Shown here piece by piece: positions 41,635-51,498 of a stretch of 64,000 nt of DNA. The notes beneath the pieces were generated by a model, which saw nothing but the letters and a program-made list of their open reading frames with translations, was not told the DNA's origin and made no database searches. The stretch spans positions 744,001 to 808,000 of the forward strand of contig NZ_ACQA01000002.1 of assembly GCF_000182645.1 (NCBI RefSeq), given 5' to 3'. The stretch comes from Brucella intermedia LMG 3301 (GTDB taxonomy: Bacteria; Pseudomonadota; Alphaproteobacteria; Rhizobiales; Rhizobiaceae). The position numbers were made by a program, and so were the translations under genes. Position 1 is the stretch's first letter, and every line of letters begins with the position of its first letter.

Positions 41635-44292
41635 ATGAACGTCGTTGTTGTCGAATCGCCTGCCAAGGCAAAAACCATCAATAAATATCTTGGTTCGAAC
41701 TATAAGGTTCTGGCCTCGTTCGGTCATGTGCGAGACTTGCCAGCTAAAGACGGCTCGGTTCGCCCCGATGAAGATTTTGCAATGTCGTGGGAGGTGGATA
41801 GCAATTCCTCCAAACGTCTTGCAGATATTGTCAAAGCGTTGAAAGACAGCGACGGCATCATTCTCGCAACCGATCCGGATCGCGAAGGTGAGGCCATTTC
41901 CTGGCATGTGCTCGAAGTACTGAACCAGAAGAAGGCGCTCAAAGGCAAGACGGTCAAGCGTGTGGCATTCAATGCCATTACCAAGAAAGCTGTTCTCGAT
42001 GCCATTGCCAATCCACGCGATATTGATGAGCCTCTGGTTGACGCCTATCTGGCGCGCCGCGCACTGGACTATCTCGTCGGTTTCACGCTTTCGCCCGTGC
42101 TATGGCGCAAACTGCCGGGCGCGCGTTCGGCTGGCCGCGTTCAGTCAGTAGCGCTGCGTCTCGTCGCGGATCGCGAATCCGAGATCGAGCGCTTCATTCG
42201 GGAGGAGTACTGGAACATTGCCGCGCTGTTGAAGACACCGCGCAATGACAGTTTTACTGCCCGCCTGACGGCTGTTGACGGCAAGAAGCTCGGCAAGCTC
42301 GATATCAAGAATGGCGAACAGGCAACCGCCATTCGCACCATGCTTGAAGGCGCAAGCTTCAAGGCGCTGTCCGTTGAGGCAAAGCCGACCAAGCGCAATC
42401 CCGGACCGCCATTCACCACGTCAACCTTGCAGCAGGCGGCATCCGGCCAGCTCGGTTTCTCCGCATCGCGCACCATGCAGGTGGCGCAGCGGCTTTATGA
42501 AGGCGTCGATGTCGGTGGCGAAACTGCCGGCCTGATCACCTATATGCGTACCGACGGTGTGCAGATGGCGCCGGAAGCCATCAATGCGGCCCGCGATGCA
42601 ATCGGCAAGAGCTTCGGCGCGAAATATGTGCCGGAAAAGCCTCGCTATTATTCCAGCAAGGCCAAGAACGCGCAGGAAGCGCACGAAGCCATCCGCCCGA
42701 CGGATTTCTCCCGCCATCCGAAGGACGTGCGCCGCTATCTCGACGACGATCAGGCACGGCTTTATGAATTGATCTGGAAGCGCGCCATCGCAAGCCAGAT
42801 GCAGGCCGCCGATATCGAGCGTACCACGGTCGACATCGAGGCGGTCAATGGCTCGCGTTCGGCCCTCCTGCGGGCCAATGGATCGGTCACCAGGTTCGAT
42901 GGCTTTCTCGCTGCCTATATGGATCACCGCGAGGAAGAAGACGACGAGGAGGATAGCGCAAAGCTGCCGGAAATTCGTTCAGGCGAAGCCCTGGCACGCG
43001 AAAAGATCGATGCGACGCAGCATTCGACCGAGCCTCCCCCGCGCTATTCGGAAGCTTCGCTCATCAAGAAGATGGAAGAACTGGGCATCGGCCGTCCTTC
43101 GACCTATGCCGCCACGCTGGCCACGCTGCGTGACCGTGAATATATCACGATCGACAAGCGCAAGCTTATTCCAGAGCCCAAGGGGCGTCTGGTTACGGCC
43201 TTCCTCGAAAGCTTCTTCGAGCGTTATGTGGAATATGATTTCACGGCTGACCTTGAGGAAAAGCTCGATCTCATTTCCGACGGCAAGCTTTCGTGGAAAG
43301 ATGTGCTGCGCGATTTCTGGCGCGATTTCTCCGGCTCCGTCGATGACATCAAGGAACTGCGCGTTACCAATGTTCTCGATGCGCTGAACGAAGAGCTGGC
43401 ACCGCTGGTGTTTCCGGCGCGCGAAGACGGCAGTGACCCTCGCTCATGCCCGACCTGCGGCACGGGCACCCTGTCGTTGAAACTCGGTAAATACGGTGCT
43501 TTCGTCGGCTGTTCCAATTATCCGGAATGCAAATATACGCGCCAGCTCGGCGGTGACGCCAATGGCGAAGCCGCGGCTGCGGATGAACCGAAATCGCTCG
43601 GCAAAGATCCGTTCACCGGTGAGGAAATCACTGCACGGACAGGCCGTTTCGGCCCCTATGTCCAGCGCGGCGAAGGCAAGGAAGCCAAGCGCGCCAGCCT
43701 CCCGAAAGGCTGGACCGTCGATGCGCTCGATCATGAGAAAGCCGTTGCGCTTCTGTCGCTGCCGCGTGATATTGGTCAGCATCCCGAGACCGGCAAGATG
43801 ATCTCCGCCGGGATTGGTCGCTATGGGCCCTATGTCAGCCACGATGGCACTTTCGCCAATCTGGAAAATGCCGAAGAGGTTTTCTCTGTCGGTCTTAACC
43901 GTGCGGTATCGGTTTTGGCCGACAAGCAATCGAAGGGTGGCGGTCGTGGCCGTTCTACTCCGGCAGCATTGGCGACGCTTGGCGACCATCCAGACGGCGG
44001 GTCAATCACTGTTCGCGACGGGCGCTATGGACCTTATGTCAATTGGGGTAAGGTCAACGCCACCTTGCCGAAGGGCAAGAACCCGGCGAGCGTTACGCTG
44101 GAAGAAGCACTGGCGCTGATTACGGAAAAAGCCGGCTCTTCCAAGAGCAAGAAAGCCCCTGCCCGCAAAGCTTCGGCCAGCACGGAAAAGAAAGCTGCTG
44201 CAAAGAAGCCTGCGGCCAAGAAAGCGCCAGCAAAAGCCAAGTCGACAGCCAAGCCGAAAGCCAAATCCAAGGCCGAGGCGGCAGAGGAGTAA
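41635..44292 (+). CDS. topA: DNA topoisomerase I TopA
   Basis: An 885-residue type IA topoisomerase that relaxes negative supercoils. TOPRIM at the N-terminus (VVVESPAKAKTINKYLG; ATDPDREGEAISWH), catalytic tyrosine in LITYMRTDGVQ, and the GIGRPSTYA block of the core are all present. One four-cysteine zinc ribbon follows (CPTCGTG to CSNYPEC), then repeated GRYGPYV-type modules, and a Lys/Ala-rich C-terminal tail of about 50 residues. rnr starts three bases after the stop, so the two are co-transcribed. Confidence 0.96.
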   Translation: MNVVVVESPAKAKTINKYLGSNYKVLASFGHVRDLPAKDGSVRPDEDFAMSWEVDSNSSKRLADIVKALKDSDGIILATDPDREGEAISWHVLEVLNQKKALKGKTVKRVAFNAITKKAVLDAIANPRDIDEPLVDAYLARRALDYLVGFTLSPVLWRKLPGARSAGRVQSVALRLVADRESEIERFIREEYWNIAALLKTPRNDSFTARLTAVDGKKLGKLDIKNGEQATAIRTMLEGASFKALSVEAKPTKRNPGPPFTTSTLQQAASGQLGFSASRTMQVAQRLYEGVDVGGETAGLITYMRTDGVQMAPEAINAARDAIGKSFGAKYVPEKPRYYSSKAKNAQEAHEAIRPTDFSRHPKDVRRYLDDDQARLYELIWKRAIASQMQAADIERTTVDIEAVNGSRSALLRANGSVTRFDGFLAAYMDHREEEDDEEDSAKLPEIRSGEALAREKIDATQHSTEPPPRYSEASLIKKMEELGIGRPSTYAATLATLRDREYITIDKRKLIPEPKGRLVTAFLESFFERYVEYDFTADLEEKLDLISDGKLSWKDVLRDFWRDFSGSVDDIKELRVTNVLDALNEELAPLVFPAREDGSDPRSCPTCGTGTLSLKLGKYGAFVGCSNYPECKYTRQLGGDANGEAAAADEPKSLGKDPFTGEEITARTGRFGPYVQRGEGKEAKRASLPKGWTVDALDHEKAVALLSLPRDIGQHPETGKMISAGIGRYGPYVSHDGTFANLENAEEVFSVGLNRAVSVLADKQSKGGGRGRSTPAALATLGDHPDGGSITVRDGRYGPYVNWGKVNATLPKGKNPASVTLEEALALITEKAGSSKSKKAPARKASASTEKKAAAKKPAAKKAPAKAKSTAKPKAKSKAEAAEE

Positions 44293-44295
44293 CAA

Positions 44296-46659
44296 TTGGC
44301 ACGCCGTTTTTCCAAATCCGATACCGGTCGTTCCGCGCGGACCGAACGGCGTGCAGCCAAAGCAAAATCCGCCGAGGGCAAGAGCGATCCCCACGCGTTT
44401 CTGCCGACCCGCGAAGAGGTTCTCAAATATATTGAGGAGAATCCCGACAGGGCGGGAAAGCGGGAACTGGCGAAAGCCTTCAACATCAAGGGCGATGCGC
44501 GGGTCTATCTGAAAGACCTTCTGCGCGAACTTTCTGACGAGGGCCTTGTTGAAAAACGCGCCCGCAGGCTATCTCGCCCCGGTGCGCTACCTGCCGTCAC
44601 TGTGCTTGATATTACCGGACGCGACGAAGATGGCGGTTTGCTCGCACGCCCGTCGGAATGGGATGAAGCAGGTTATGGCAAGCCACCCGCCATCCTGATC
44701 CGCCGCACCCGGCTCAACAAAGCGTCTGAAGGCGGCCCGGCCGTCGGCGTTGGGGATCGCGTTCTAGCCAAAATATTCCGCAATGAAGATCGTGACGGGC
44801 CGGACTATACCGCGCGAGTGATGAAGCGTCTCGAGCACCGAACAAATGCGGTGCTCGGTATTGTGCGCAAGCTCGGCAATGGTGAATGGCGGCTTGACCC
44901 GGTAAACCGCAAGCAGCCGGAAGTGCAGCTCGATCCGGGCCATCTGGAAAATGCGGAAGCCGGTGATCTTGTTGAAGTCGACCTGATTTCCTCCCGGCGT
45001 CAGGGATTGCCGCGCGGCAAGGTTCGGCAGGTGGTAGGCTCGATCGACAGCGAAAAAGCCCTGTCGATGATTGCCATCCACGAGCATGAAATCCCGCATG
45101 TTTTCCCGGCTGAAGCGCTGAGCGAAGCAGAAGCTGCGACCGCAGCCACGATGGATGGCCGCGAAGACTGGCGCGATATTCCACTTCTCACCATCGATCC
45201 GGCGGATGCCAAGGATCATGATGATGCTGTTTACGCCGAGCCGGACCAGGACCCCGAGAATCCGGGAGGCCAGATCGTCATTGTGGCTATAGCGGACGTC
45301 GCCGCCTATGTCCGTCCCGATTCTGCGCTCGACCGCGAAGCCCAAAAACGCGGTAACTCGGTCTACTTCCCGGACCGCGTCGTGCCGATGCTGCCAGAGC
45401 GGATTTCAAACAATCTCTGTTCGCTTCGTGAACTGGAAGACCGCCCTGCCCTTGCGGTCCGTATGGTTTTTGCGGCCGACGGACGCAAGAAATCGCACAA
45501 ATTTCACCGCATCATGATGAAATCGGCGGCGAAGCTGGCCTATTCGCAGGCGCAGGCCGCGATCGACGGTGCGCCGGATGACAAGACTTCGCCTATTCTC
45601 GACAGCATACTGAAACCGCTGTGGAACGCCTATGCCGTGCTGAAGCGGGGGCGTGACGCGCGCGAACCGCTGGAACTCGATCTGCCGGAAAAGAAAATCC
45701 TGCTCACGCCCGACGGCAAGGTCGACAAGGTCATCGTTCCCGAACGGCTCGATGCGCACAAGCTCATCGAAGAGTTCATGATTCAGGCGAACGTTGCCGC
45801 CGCTGAAACATTGGAAGCGCGCCGCCAGCCGCTTATTTTCCGCATTCACGACGCCCCAGCGCTTGCAAAGCAGGAAACCTTGCGTGAATTTCTGAGGACG
45901 CTGGACCTGAGCCTCGCCAAGGGAGCCGAGTTGCAGCCGGCGCAATTCAATCGGATTCTTGAGGCCGTCGAGGGCTCTGATCATCAGGAACTAGTCAACC
46001 AGGTGGTGTTGCGCACACAGAGCCAGGCAGAATATAACCCCGACAATATCGGGCATTTTGGCCTGCATTTGCGTCGCTATGCGCACTTCACCTCGCCGAT
46101 CCGCCGCTACGCCGACCTTATCGTTCATCGCGCTCTGATCAAGGCCCTGAACCTCGGCAACGATGGCCTCACCGCCGATGAAGAAGCGCATCTGGAGGAA
46201 ATCTCTGCGCTGATTTCCTCGACCGAGCGTCGCGCCATGCTGGCCGAACGCGAAACGGTGGATCGTCTTATCGCTCATTTCCTCGCCGCACATCTCGGTG
46301 ATGAATATGAGGGACGCGTTACCGGGGTGACGAGAGCGGGCCTCTTCGTGAACCTTGCGACATATGGCGCAGACGGGCTGGTGCCCATTTCAACTTTGGG
46401 TCATGAATACTATCTATATGACGAAGCGAACCATGCGATTGCCGGTGAGCGGAGCGGCAAGGGCTTCCGTTTGGGCGATACAGTGACGGTTCGGCTTGTG
46501 GAAGCGCTCCCCGTGGCGGGTGCGCTTCGTTTTGAGATGGTTTCGGAACCGCATCCTCTGCCGATGGCGACCCGCTCGCATCACAAGGCAAGCCGGACGA
46601 TGCGTGGACGAAGGGGTAAACCCGCGGGCATCCCGCGTCAGAAGAGAAGAGGTCGCTGA
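44296..46659 (+). CDS. rnr: Ribonuclease R
   Basis: A 787-residue 3'-5' exoribonuclease able to degrade structured RNA. It has an N-terminal winged-helix domain (about residues 35-90), cold-shock-like domains, the RNB catalytic core with TIDPADAKDHDDAVYAE (metal-binding aspartates) and RRYADLIVHRAL, and a C-terminal S1 domain (GDEYEGRVTGVTRAGLFVNL) ending in a basic tail. The start is TTG, three bases after topA. Its stop overlaps the start of the DUF983 gene by one base. Confidence 0.95.
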   Translation: MARRFSKSDTGRSARTERRAAKAKSAEGKSDPHAFLPTREEVLKYIEENPDRAGKRELAKAFNIKGDARVYLKDLLRELSDEGLVEKRARRLSRPGALPAVTVLDITGRDEDGGLLARPSEWDEAGYGKPPAILIRRTRLNKASEGGPAVGVGDRVLAKIFRNEDRDGPDYTARVMKRLEHRTNAVLGIVRKLGNGEWRLDPVNRKQPEVQLDPGHLENAEAGDLVEVDLISSRRQGLPRGKVRQVVGSIDSEKALSMIAIHEHEIPHVFPAEALSEAEAATAATMDGREDWRDIPLLTIDPADAKDHDDAVYAEPDQDPENPGGQIVIVAIADVAAYVRPDSALDREAQKRGNSVYFPDRVVPMLPERISNNLCSLRELEDRPALAVRMVFAADGRKKSHKFHRIMMKSAAKLAYSQAQAAIDGAPDDKTSPILDSILKPLWNAYAVLKRGRDAREPLELDLPEKKILLTPDGKVDKVIVPERLDAHKLIEEFMIQANVAAAETLEARRQPLIFRIHDAPALAKQETLREFLRTLDLSLAKGAELQPAQFNRILEAVEGSDHQELVNQVVLRTQSQAEYNPDNIGHFGLHLRRYAHFTSPIRRYADLIVHRALIKALNLGNDGLTADEEAHLEEISALISSTERRAMLAERETVDRLIAHFLAAHLGDEYEGRVTGVTRAGLFVNLATYGADGLVPISTLGHEYYLYDEANHAIAGERSGKGFRLGDTVTVRLVEALPVAGALRFEMVSEPHPLPMATRSHHKASRTMRGRRGKPAGIPRQKRRGR

Positions 46660-47120
46660 TGAGCACGCTAGAGGCCAATTCCGCGCAGAATATACAGGTT
46701 TTCGGAGGGGAAAGCCCCAAGGCGGCCCACCCGAAACGCCCTTTGGGCGAAGCCATGTGGCGCGGATTTCGCGGACGTTGCCCGCATTGCGGTGAAGGAA
46801 AACTGTTCCGGGCCTTTGTGAAACCCGTGGCGCAATGTTCCGTGTGTGATGAAGACTACACAGAACAACGTGCTGACGATCTTCCTGCCTATCTGACCAT
46901 CTTGATCGTAGGGCACGTGGTCGTGGGTGCCTTCATGGGCGTTGAAGCAACCACCAATCTTCCGCTTTGGGCTCATATGGCGATCTGGGGCCCCCTGACC
47001 GTGATCATGTCGCTGCTGCTTTTGCAGCCAATCAAAGGCGCAACCATCGGGCTGCAATGGGCGCTGTACATGCACGGTTTTGGAGGCAAGGGTGACGGCG
47101 AATATGGCGACGTGACCTAA
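46659..47120 (+). CDS. DUF983 zinc-ribbon membrane protein
   Basis: A 153-residue protein. A four-cysteine zinc ribbon lies near the N-terminus (RGRCPHCGEGKLF and CSVCDEDY), followed by two transmembrane helices (TILIVGHVVVGAFMG and WGPLTVIMSLLLLQPIKG), the standard DUF983 layout. The function of the family is unknown. It is translationally coupled to rnr (one-base overlap) and followed closely by the NUDIX gene, so it belongs to the topA-rnr operon. Confidence 0.88.
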   Translation: MSTLEANSAQNIQVFGGESPKAAHPKRPLGEAMWRGFRGRCPHCGEGKLFRAFVKPVAQCSVCDEDYTEQRADDLPAYLTILIVGHVVVGAFMGVEATTNLPLWAHMAIWGPLTVIMSLLLLQPIKGATIGLQWALYMHGFGGKGDGEYGDVT

Positions 47121-47137
47121 ACGTCACCGTGACCGCC

Positions 47138-47869
47138 ATGGTTCAGCTTCCATCCTCGCCAATCAAAGCCGGAAAAGCTTTGCGGCCGCGTGACGCGGCA
47201 TCGCTGCTGCTTGTCGACCGGTCGGGGGGCAAGCCGCGCATTCTCATGGGTCGACGCCACGCCAGCCTTGCCTTCATGCCGGGCAAATTCGTCTTTCCAG
47301 GCGGCCGGGCAGATCCGATAGATGGCGCTATCGGCGCGACAGCAGAACTGCACAACAATGATGTTGCCAAATTGCTTGCCGGCATGGGAGCCCGTGCGTC
47401 GCTGCGCCGCGCCCGGGCACTCGGCCTATGCGCCATCCGAGAGACTTTCGAGGAAACTGGCCTTCGCATAGGGCAAGCGGCATCGACACCGGTTACCTTG
47501 CCTGCACATAGCGACTGGTCGGCATTTTTCGACAATGGCATGATACCGGCGCTCAGCAGCCTGCGCTACTTTGCCCGCGCGGTTACGCCGCCAGACAATG
47601 TTCGCCGTTTCGATACCCGCTTTTTTATCGCCTTCCGCGATCATATACCGGAACTTGATGGACAACCGCTCGTTCCCAGTGGGGAACTGGAAGATCTGGA
47701 CTGGGTTTCGATCGATCAAATCGACAGGTTCGATGTGGCCGATATCACCCAGGCAATCCTGAAAGAAGCGCGCGCGCTTCTGACAAATGCCGACTCTGAA
47801 CTGCCCGCCACCTTGCCGGTGGTACAATATTGCAAGCGGCATGGCCGCTTTGTCCGCGAAGTGATCTGA
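47138..47869 (+). CDS. NUDIX hydrolase
   Basis: A 243-residue protein. The NUDIX box is recognisable in GLCAIRETFEETGLRIG, with the REtFEEtG core that binds magnesium, preceded by FVFPGGRADPID. Such enzymes cleave nucleoside diphosphates linked to another group; the longer, less typical insert between PGG and the box is seen in CoA- or ADP-sugar-type relatives, but the substrate is not evident. ATG 47138 or an upstream GTG at 47129 could be the start. Nine to 18 bases separate it from the DUF983 gene. Confidence 0.85.
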   Translation: MVQLPSSPIKAGKALRPRDAASLLLVDRSGGKPRILMGRRHASLAFMPGKFVFPGGRADPIDGAIGATAELHNNDVAKLLAGMGARASLRRARALGLCAIRETFEETGLRIGQAASTPVTLPAHSDWSAFFDNGMIPALSSLRYFARAVTPPDNVRRFDTRFFIAFRDHIPELDGQPLVPSGELEDLDWVSIDQIDRFDVADITQAILKEARALLTNADSELPATLPVVQYCKRHGRFVREVI

Positions 47870-47874
47870 ACTCC

Positions 47875-49086
47875 ATGAATCAAGAAATCCAATCCGCCGA
47901 TCTTGTCCCGCAAGAACCAGGCGGCGGGCCGGCAGAGGGCCAGTTGCACTGGCGTTCGCTCGCTGCAGCCATCGCCACAATCAGCGCGGTTGGTGCAGCA
48001 ATCGGCCTGGGCATTCCACTGTTGAGCGTTCTTCTGGAAAGCCGTGGCCATTCTGCTAGCCTGATTGGAGCCAATACCGCTGTTGCGGGCCTGGCCTCCA
48101 TCGTTGCCGCCCCCCTTGCCGCGCCTATTGCCGCGCGGCTGGGTGTGGTCAAGGCGATTTTCCTTATGCTTGTCATTGGAAGCGGGGCATTTCTCGGCTT
48201 CCATTTCTTTCAGCCCCTCTGGGCTTGGTTTGCGCTGCGCATCGTTCTGCATTTCGCGCTGACCGTCCTTTTCGTTCTGTCGGAATACTGGATCAACGCA
48301 TCGGCGCCGCCTGAAAAACGTGGCCTGGTACTCGGCATCTACTCCACATCGCTTTCGCTGGGCTTTGCGCTCGGACCGTGGCTGTTCTCGAAGATCGGCA
48401 GTACGGGAGGACTGCCTTTCTATGTCGGCTTCGCCATCATCATGATCGCCCTCATACCGGTTGCGATCGCTTGGCGTGACAGCCCCGATTTCGAGGAAGG
48501 TGAACACGTCCCGTTTCTGCCCTTCATTTTTGCCGTACCGACAGCGACCATGGCCGTCTTCGTGTTCGGCGCTGTTGAAACCGGTGGCTTCGCCCTCTTT
48601 CCAGTCTTCGGCGCGCGTATAGGTTATCCTGAGGCCGATGCGGCCCTGCTGCTTACGATGATCGGGCTTGGCAATGTTCTGATGCAGATTCCGCTTGGCA
48701 TTGTCAGCGACCGCATTTCAGACCGCCGCAAGCTTCTGCTTTTCTGCGCCACCACCGGCCTCATCGGCATGATCGCACTGCCCTATCTCATGCAGCACTG
48801 GTATCTCATGGCGGGTATCCTGTTCCTTTGGGGCGGCGTGGTGGCGGGCCTCTATACGATCGGCCTCGCGCATCTGGGTTCCGAACTGACGGGGCGGGAA
48901 CTGGCGTCCGCCAATGCCGCCTTCGTGTTCTGCTATGCCATCGGCATGCTTGCCGGACCGCAGGCCGTCGGCGTTGGCATGGACATGATGGGCCCGAAGG
49001 GATTCCCGATGACTCTCGGTGTGTTTTTTGCCGCATATGCACTCTTTGCAGCAGGAAGGCTGCTTTTGCGGAAGAAGCGGGCTTGA
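47875..49086 (+). CDS. Major facilitator superfamily transporter
   Basis: A 403-residue protein with about twelve transmembrane helices. The MFS signature between helices 2 and 3 is APIAARLGVVKAIFL, and between 8 and 9 GIVSDRISDRRKLLLF. The layout resembles the small YcaD/UMF-type exporters; the substrate is unknown. The ATG at 47875 lies five bases after the NUDIX stop, making it the last gene of the topA-rnr-DUF983-NUDIX-MFS run. Confidence 0.88.
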   Translation: MNQEIQSADLVPQEPGGGPAEGQLHWRSLAAAIATISAVGAAIGLGIPLLSVLLESRGHSASLIGANTAVAGLASIVAAPLAAPIAARLGVVKAIFLMLVIGSGAFLGFHFFQPLWAWFALRIVLHFALTVLFVLSEYWINASAPPEKRGLVLGIYSTSLSLGFALGPWLFSKIGSTGGLPFYVGFAIIMIALIPVAIAWRDSPDFEEGEHVPFLPFIFAVPTATMAVFVFGAVETGGFALFPVFGARIGYPEADAALLLTMIGLGNVLMQIPLGIVSDRISDRRKLLLFCATTGLIGMIALPYLMQHWYLMAGILFLWGGVVAGLYTIGLAHLGSELTGRELASANAAFVFCYAIGMLAGPQAVGVGMDMMGPKGFPMTLGVFFAAYALFAAGRLLLRKKRA

Positions 49087-49169
49087 CTTTTCGCCGCCAA
49101 TACGTAGTGTCGCGCCAAATTTCCGCTGCCGGATGAGATTACCGGAATCGCTGGAGGTTTCCATCCATT

Positions 49170-49217
49170 GAGCATGATCCCGAGAATTGGGAACCGGTTT
49201 TCGGCAAGATCATGCTC
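49170..49217. repeat. Palindromic intergenic repeat upstream of rpmG
   Basis: A 48-base element whose ends are a perfect 10-bp inverted repeat (GAGCATGATC / GATCATGCTC), with GGGAACCGGTTTTCGG inside. The same wording (GCATGATCC ... GGGAACCGGTTTTCGG) is, from memory, one of the commonest dispersed short palindromes in Brucella, Ochrobactrum and Rhizobium genomes. It lies between the MFS gene and rpmG, 29 bases before the rpmG start. Confidence 0.75.
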
Positions 49218-49246
49218 CGGCAAAGATACAGAGCAGGTAATTCGAT

Positions 49247-49414
49247 ATGGCCAAGGCTACGACGATCAAGATCAAGCTTTTGTCGACCGCTGACACCGGC
49301 TTCTTCTACGTAACGAAGAAGAACAGCCGCACGATGACGGAAAAGATGACAAAGACCAAGTACGACCCGATTGCGCGCAAGCACGTCGAGTTCAAGGAAA
49401 CGAAGATCAAGTAA
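49247..49414 (+). CDS. rpmG: 50S ribosomal protein L33
   Basis: A 55-residue ribosomal protein: [19 protein letters not shown], then [20 protein letters not shown] and a basic C-terminus. It lacks the four zinc-binding cysteines, so it is the zinc-independent form. An AGAGCAGG ribosome binding site lies upstream and a strong terminator downstream, so it may be a single-gene unit. Confidence 0.95.
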
Positions 49415-49453
49415 TTCGTTTCAGGTCGTCATCGACAAGACGATTGAAATAGA

Positions 49454-49480
49454 AAGCCGTCTCCTTCGAGGCGGCTTTTT
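49454..49480 (+). terminator. Rho-independent terminator of rpmG
   Basis: A 10-bp stem with one G-U pair (AAGCCGTCTC / GAGGCGGCTT) closed by a CTTC tetraloop and followed by a T-tract (TTTTT), 40 bases after the rpmG stop. Confidence 0.92.
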
Positions 49481-49503
49481 CGTTTTCTGCCCATGTTCAA
49501 CTT

Positions 49504-50889
49504 TCAGGCAGCCGAGGAGACGATGCGATTTCGTCCTCCCTTTTTCGCCTGATAGAGCGCCGCATCAGTTCGCGAGAAAAGGGCTTCGGCGCTGTCCCCT
49601 ATCAGCCTCAATCCGGCGATGCCCATGCTAACGGTCAAATTGACCTTGTGCTTGCCGTTGGCGACAGAAAAAGGCGCCTCCGATACGGCCGTCCGGATTC
49701 GCTCCGCGACGGCTCTTGCGGCCTCCACATCGCTGTCTGGAAGCACCACGACGAACTCCTCTCCGCCGTAGCGGCATAGAAGATCCATGCCGCGAATATT
49801 CTTGCGCAGGCGTGCCGCAAACTCGCGAAGGACATCGTCGCCCGCATCGTGCCCAAACTGGTCGTTGATCCGTTTGAAGTGATCGAAGTCGAGCATGATG
49901 ACGGACAATGGCCGCTCGCGCCCCATGGCGCGTGTAAGCAGGACCGGCATATGCGTATCCAGATAGCGGCGATTATGCAGCCCCGTCAGGCTGTCCGTCA
50001 CTGCCATGGTAATCGTGCGATTGAGGCTTTGCCGCAAGAGATCGTTATAGCACTTCCGTTTTATCTGCGTTCGCAAGCGTGCGAATAGCTCCAGCTTCTC
50101 AAGCGGACGCATGAGATAGTCGTTTACGCCCAGTTCCAGTGCGCGCACCACCAGCGCCCCTTCATCTTCCCGCACGACAAGAATGATCGGCACCAGCCGT
50201 GTGCGCTCGATAGTTCGCAACTGGGAGCATAGACGCAGCGGGTCATAGTAAGTGAAATTGGCTGAAACGACGATGCTGTCGTAATCGGTATCTATCGCCC
50301 GGATCAGGGCTGTGTTCGCATCGCTGGCCACGTCCACGCGATAAGTCTCTCCAAGAATGAGACGAAGGCGCGCGGCCGCCAGTTCATCCTCATCGACGAT
50401 GAGAATGCGAGCCACCTCATCCTTATCGGCATAATTCCCGCCCATCTTGCTTGCCAGCAGCGTCTCCACCTCTGCGTCCGCTACGGTGCCCGTTCGCTGG
50501 AAGAGCTCGTCAGAGACGAGTTTCAGCCGCGCCAGGCTCTTTACGCGCGACATAAGCTGAAGATCGCTGACGGGCTTGAACAGAAAGTCGTCGGCACCAG
50601 CTTCGAGACCGCGGATCTTGTCCTCCGCACCATCAAGCGACGTTACGATGACAACAGGGATGTTGGATGTGCGGGGATCGTCCTTCAAACGACGGCAGAC
50701 TTCAAAACCGTCCATGTCCGGCATTAATATGTCGAGCAGGACGACATCAATCTGTCCGCCCAGACAAATCTCTATGGCCTCCGGCCCGCTGTGGGCCGTA
50801 ACGACCTCGTAATATTCGGAGAGCAGCCTGGCTTCGAGGAGCTTTACATTGGAATCCACATCGTCAACGACGAGAATTCTTGCAGTCAT
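49504..50889 (-). CDS. pleD: Response regulator / diguanylate cyclase PleD
   Basis: A 461-residue protein with REC-REC-GGDEF layout. The first receiver has the phosphorylated aspartate in DVVLLDILMPDMDG (Asp near residue 53); the second receiver is degenerate; the C-terminal GGDEF domain has RYGGEEF with an RGMD I-site five residues before it, for product inhibition. PleD makes cyclic-di-GMP at the swarmer-to-stalked or equivalent cell-cycle transition. divK lies 22 bases upstream on the same strand, as in other alphaproteobacteria. Confidence 0.95.
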   Translation of the reverse strand: MTARILVVDDVDSNVKLLEARLLSEYYEVVTAHSGPEAIEICLGGQIDVVLLDILMPDMDGFEVCRRLKDDPRTSNIPVVIVTSLDGAEDKIRGLEAGADDFLFKPVSDLQLMSRVKSLARLKLVSDELFQRTGTVADAEVETLLASKMGGNYADKDEVARILIVDEDELAAARLRLILGETYRVDVASDANTALIRAIDTDYDSIVVSANFTYYDPLRLCSQLRTIERTRLVPIILVVREDEGALVVRALELGVNDYLMRPLEKLELFARLRTQIKRKCYNDLLRQSLNRTITMAVTDSLTGLHNRRYLDTHMPVLLTRAMGRERPLSVIMLDFDHFKRINDQFGHDAGDDVLREFAARLRKNIRGMDLLCRYGGEEFVVVLPDSDVEAARAVAERIRTAVSEAPFSVANGKHKVNLTVSMGIAGLRLIGDSAEALFSRTDAALYQAKKGGRNRIVSSAA

Positions 50890-50911
50890 GATGCCCCCGC
50901 CCTGATTTCCG

Positions 50912-51283
50912 CTAAGCGTCGCCCATATAGGATTTGATTGTTTCTATAAAGCGGGGCACCGAAATCGGCTTGGATATATAGGCTTCGCAGCCGCCCTGCC
51001 GTATACGCTCCTCGTCGCCTTTCATGGCAAATGCCGTTACGGCGATCACCGGAATATGCCGCAACTCATCATCGTCCTTCAGCCATTTCGTGACTTCCAG
51101 CCCCGATACCTCCGGAAGCTGTATGTCCATCAGAATCAGGTCGGGTCGATGCTCTCGCGCAAGGTCCAGCGCCTCAAGCCCGTTTCTCGTACGGATGGTC
51201 TCGTATCCGCTGGCTTCGATTAGATCGCGAAACAACTTCATATTGAGTTCGTTGTCTTCGACAATCATTACGCTTTTCGGCAT
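50912..51283 (-). CDS. divK: Single-domain cell-cycle response regulator DivK
   Basis: A 123-residue receiver domain: acidic pocket VEDNE near residue 8, phosphorylated Asp53 in [13 protein letters not shown], Thr in AVTAFAM, and Lys in ISKPIS. DivK is phosphorylated by PleC/DivJ-type kinases (PdhS in Brucella) and controls CtrA through DivL and CckA. It is the first gene of the divK-pleD operon. Confidence 0.96.
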   Translation of the reverse strand: MPKSVMIVEDNELNMKLFRDLIEASGYETIRTRNGLEALDLAREHRPDLILMDIQLPEVSGLEVTKWLKDDDELRHIPVIAVTAFAMKGDEERIRQGGCEAYISKPISVPRFIETIKSYMGDA

Positions 51284-51498
51284 CGAATATTCCTTGGTCT
51301 TATTCCCTGCAGCAAACCGGCATTTTCTCGATCTTCTTATCTGACAATGGACCGAAATAGACCACTAGAAAGTTCTCCACTTTCAGACCACGATCAGTTT
51401 AACCTCATTTCATTGATGAAAGGCAAATAATTCCATTGTTCCTCGACGGAGCGGCAGCTACACATTCGGCCAGACAACGAAAAAAGCGGAGAAACCAC

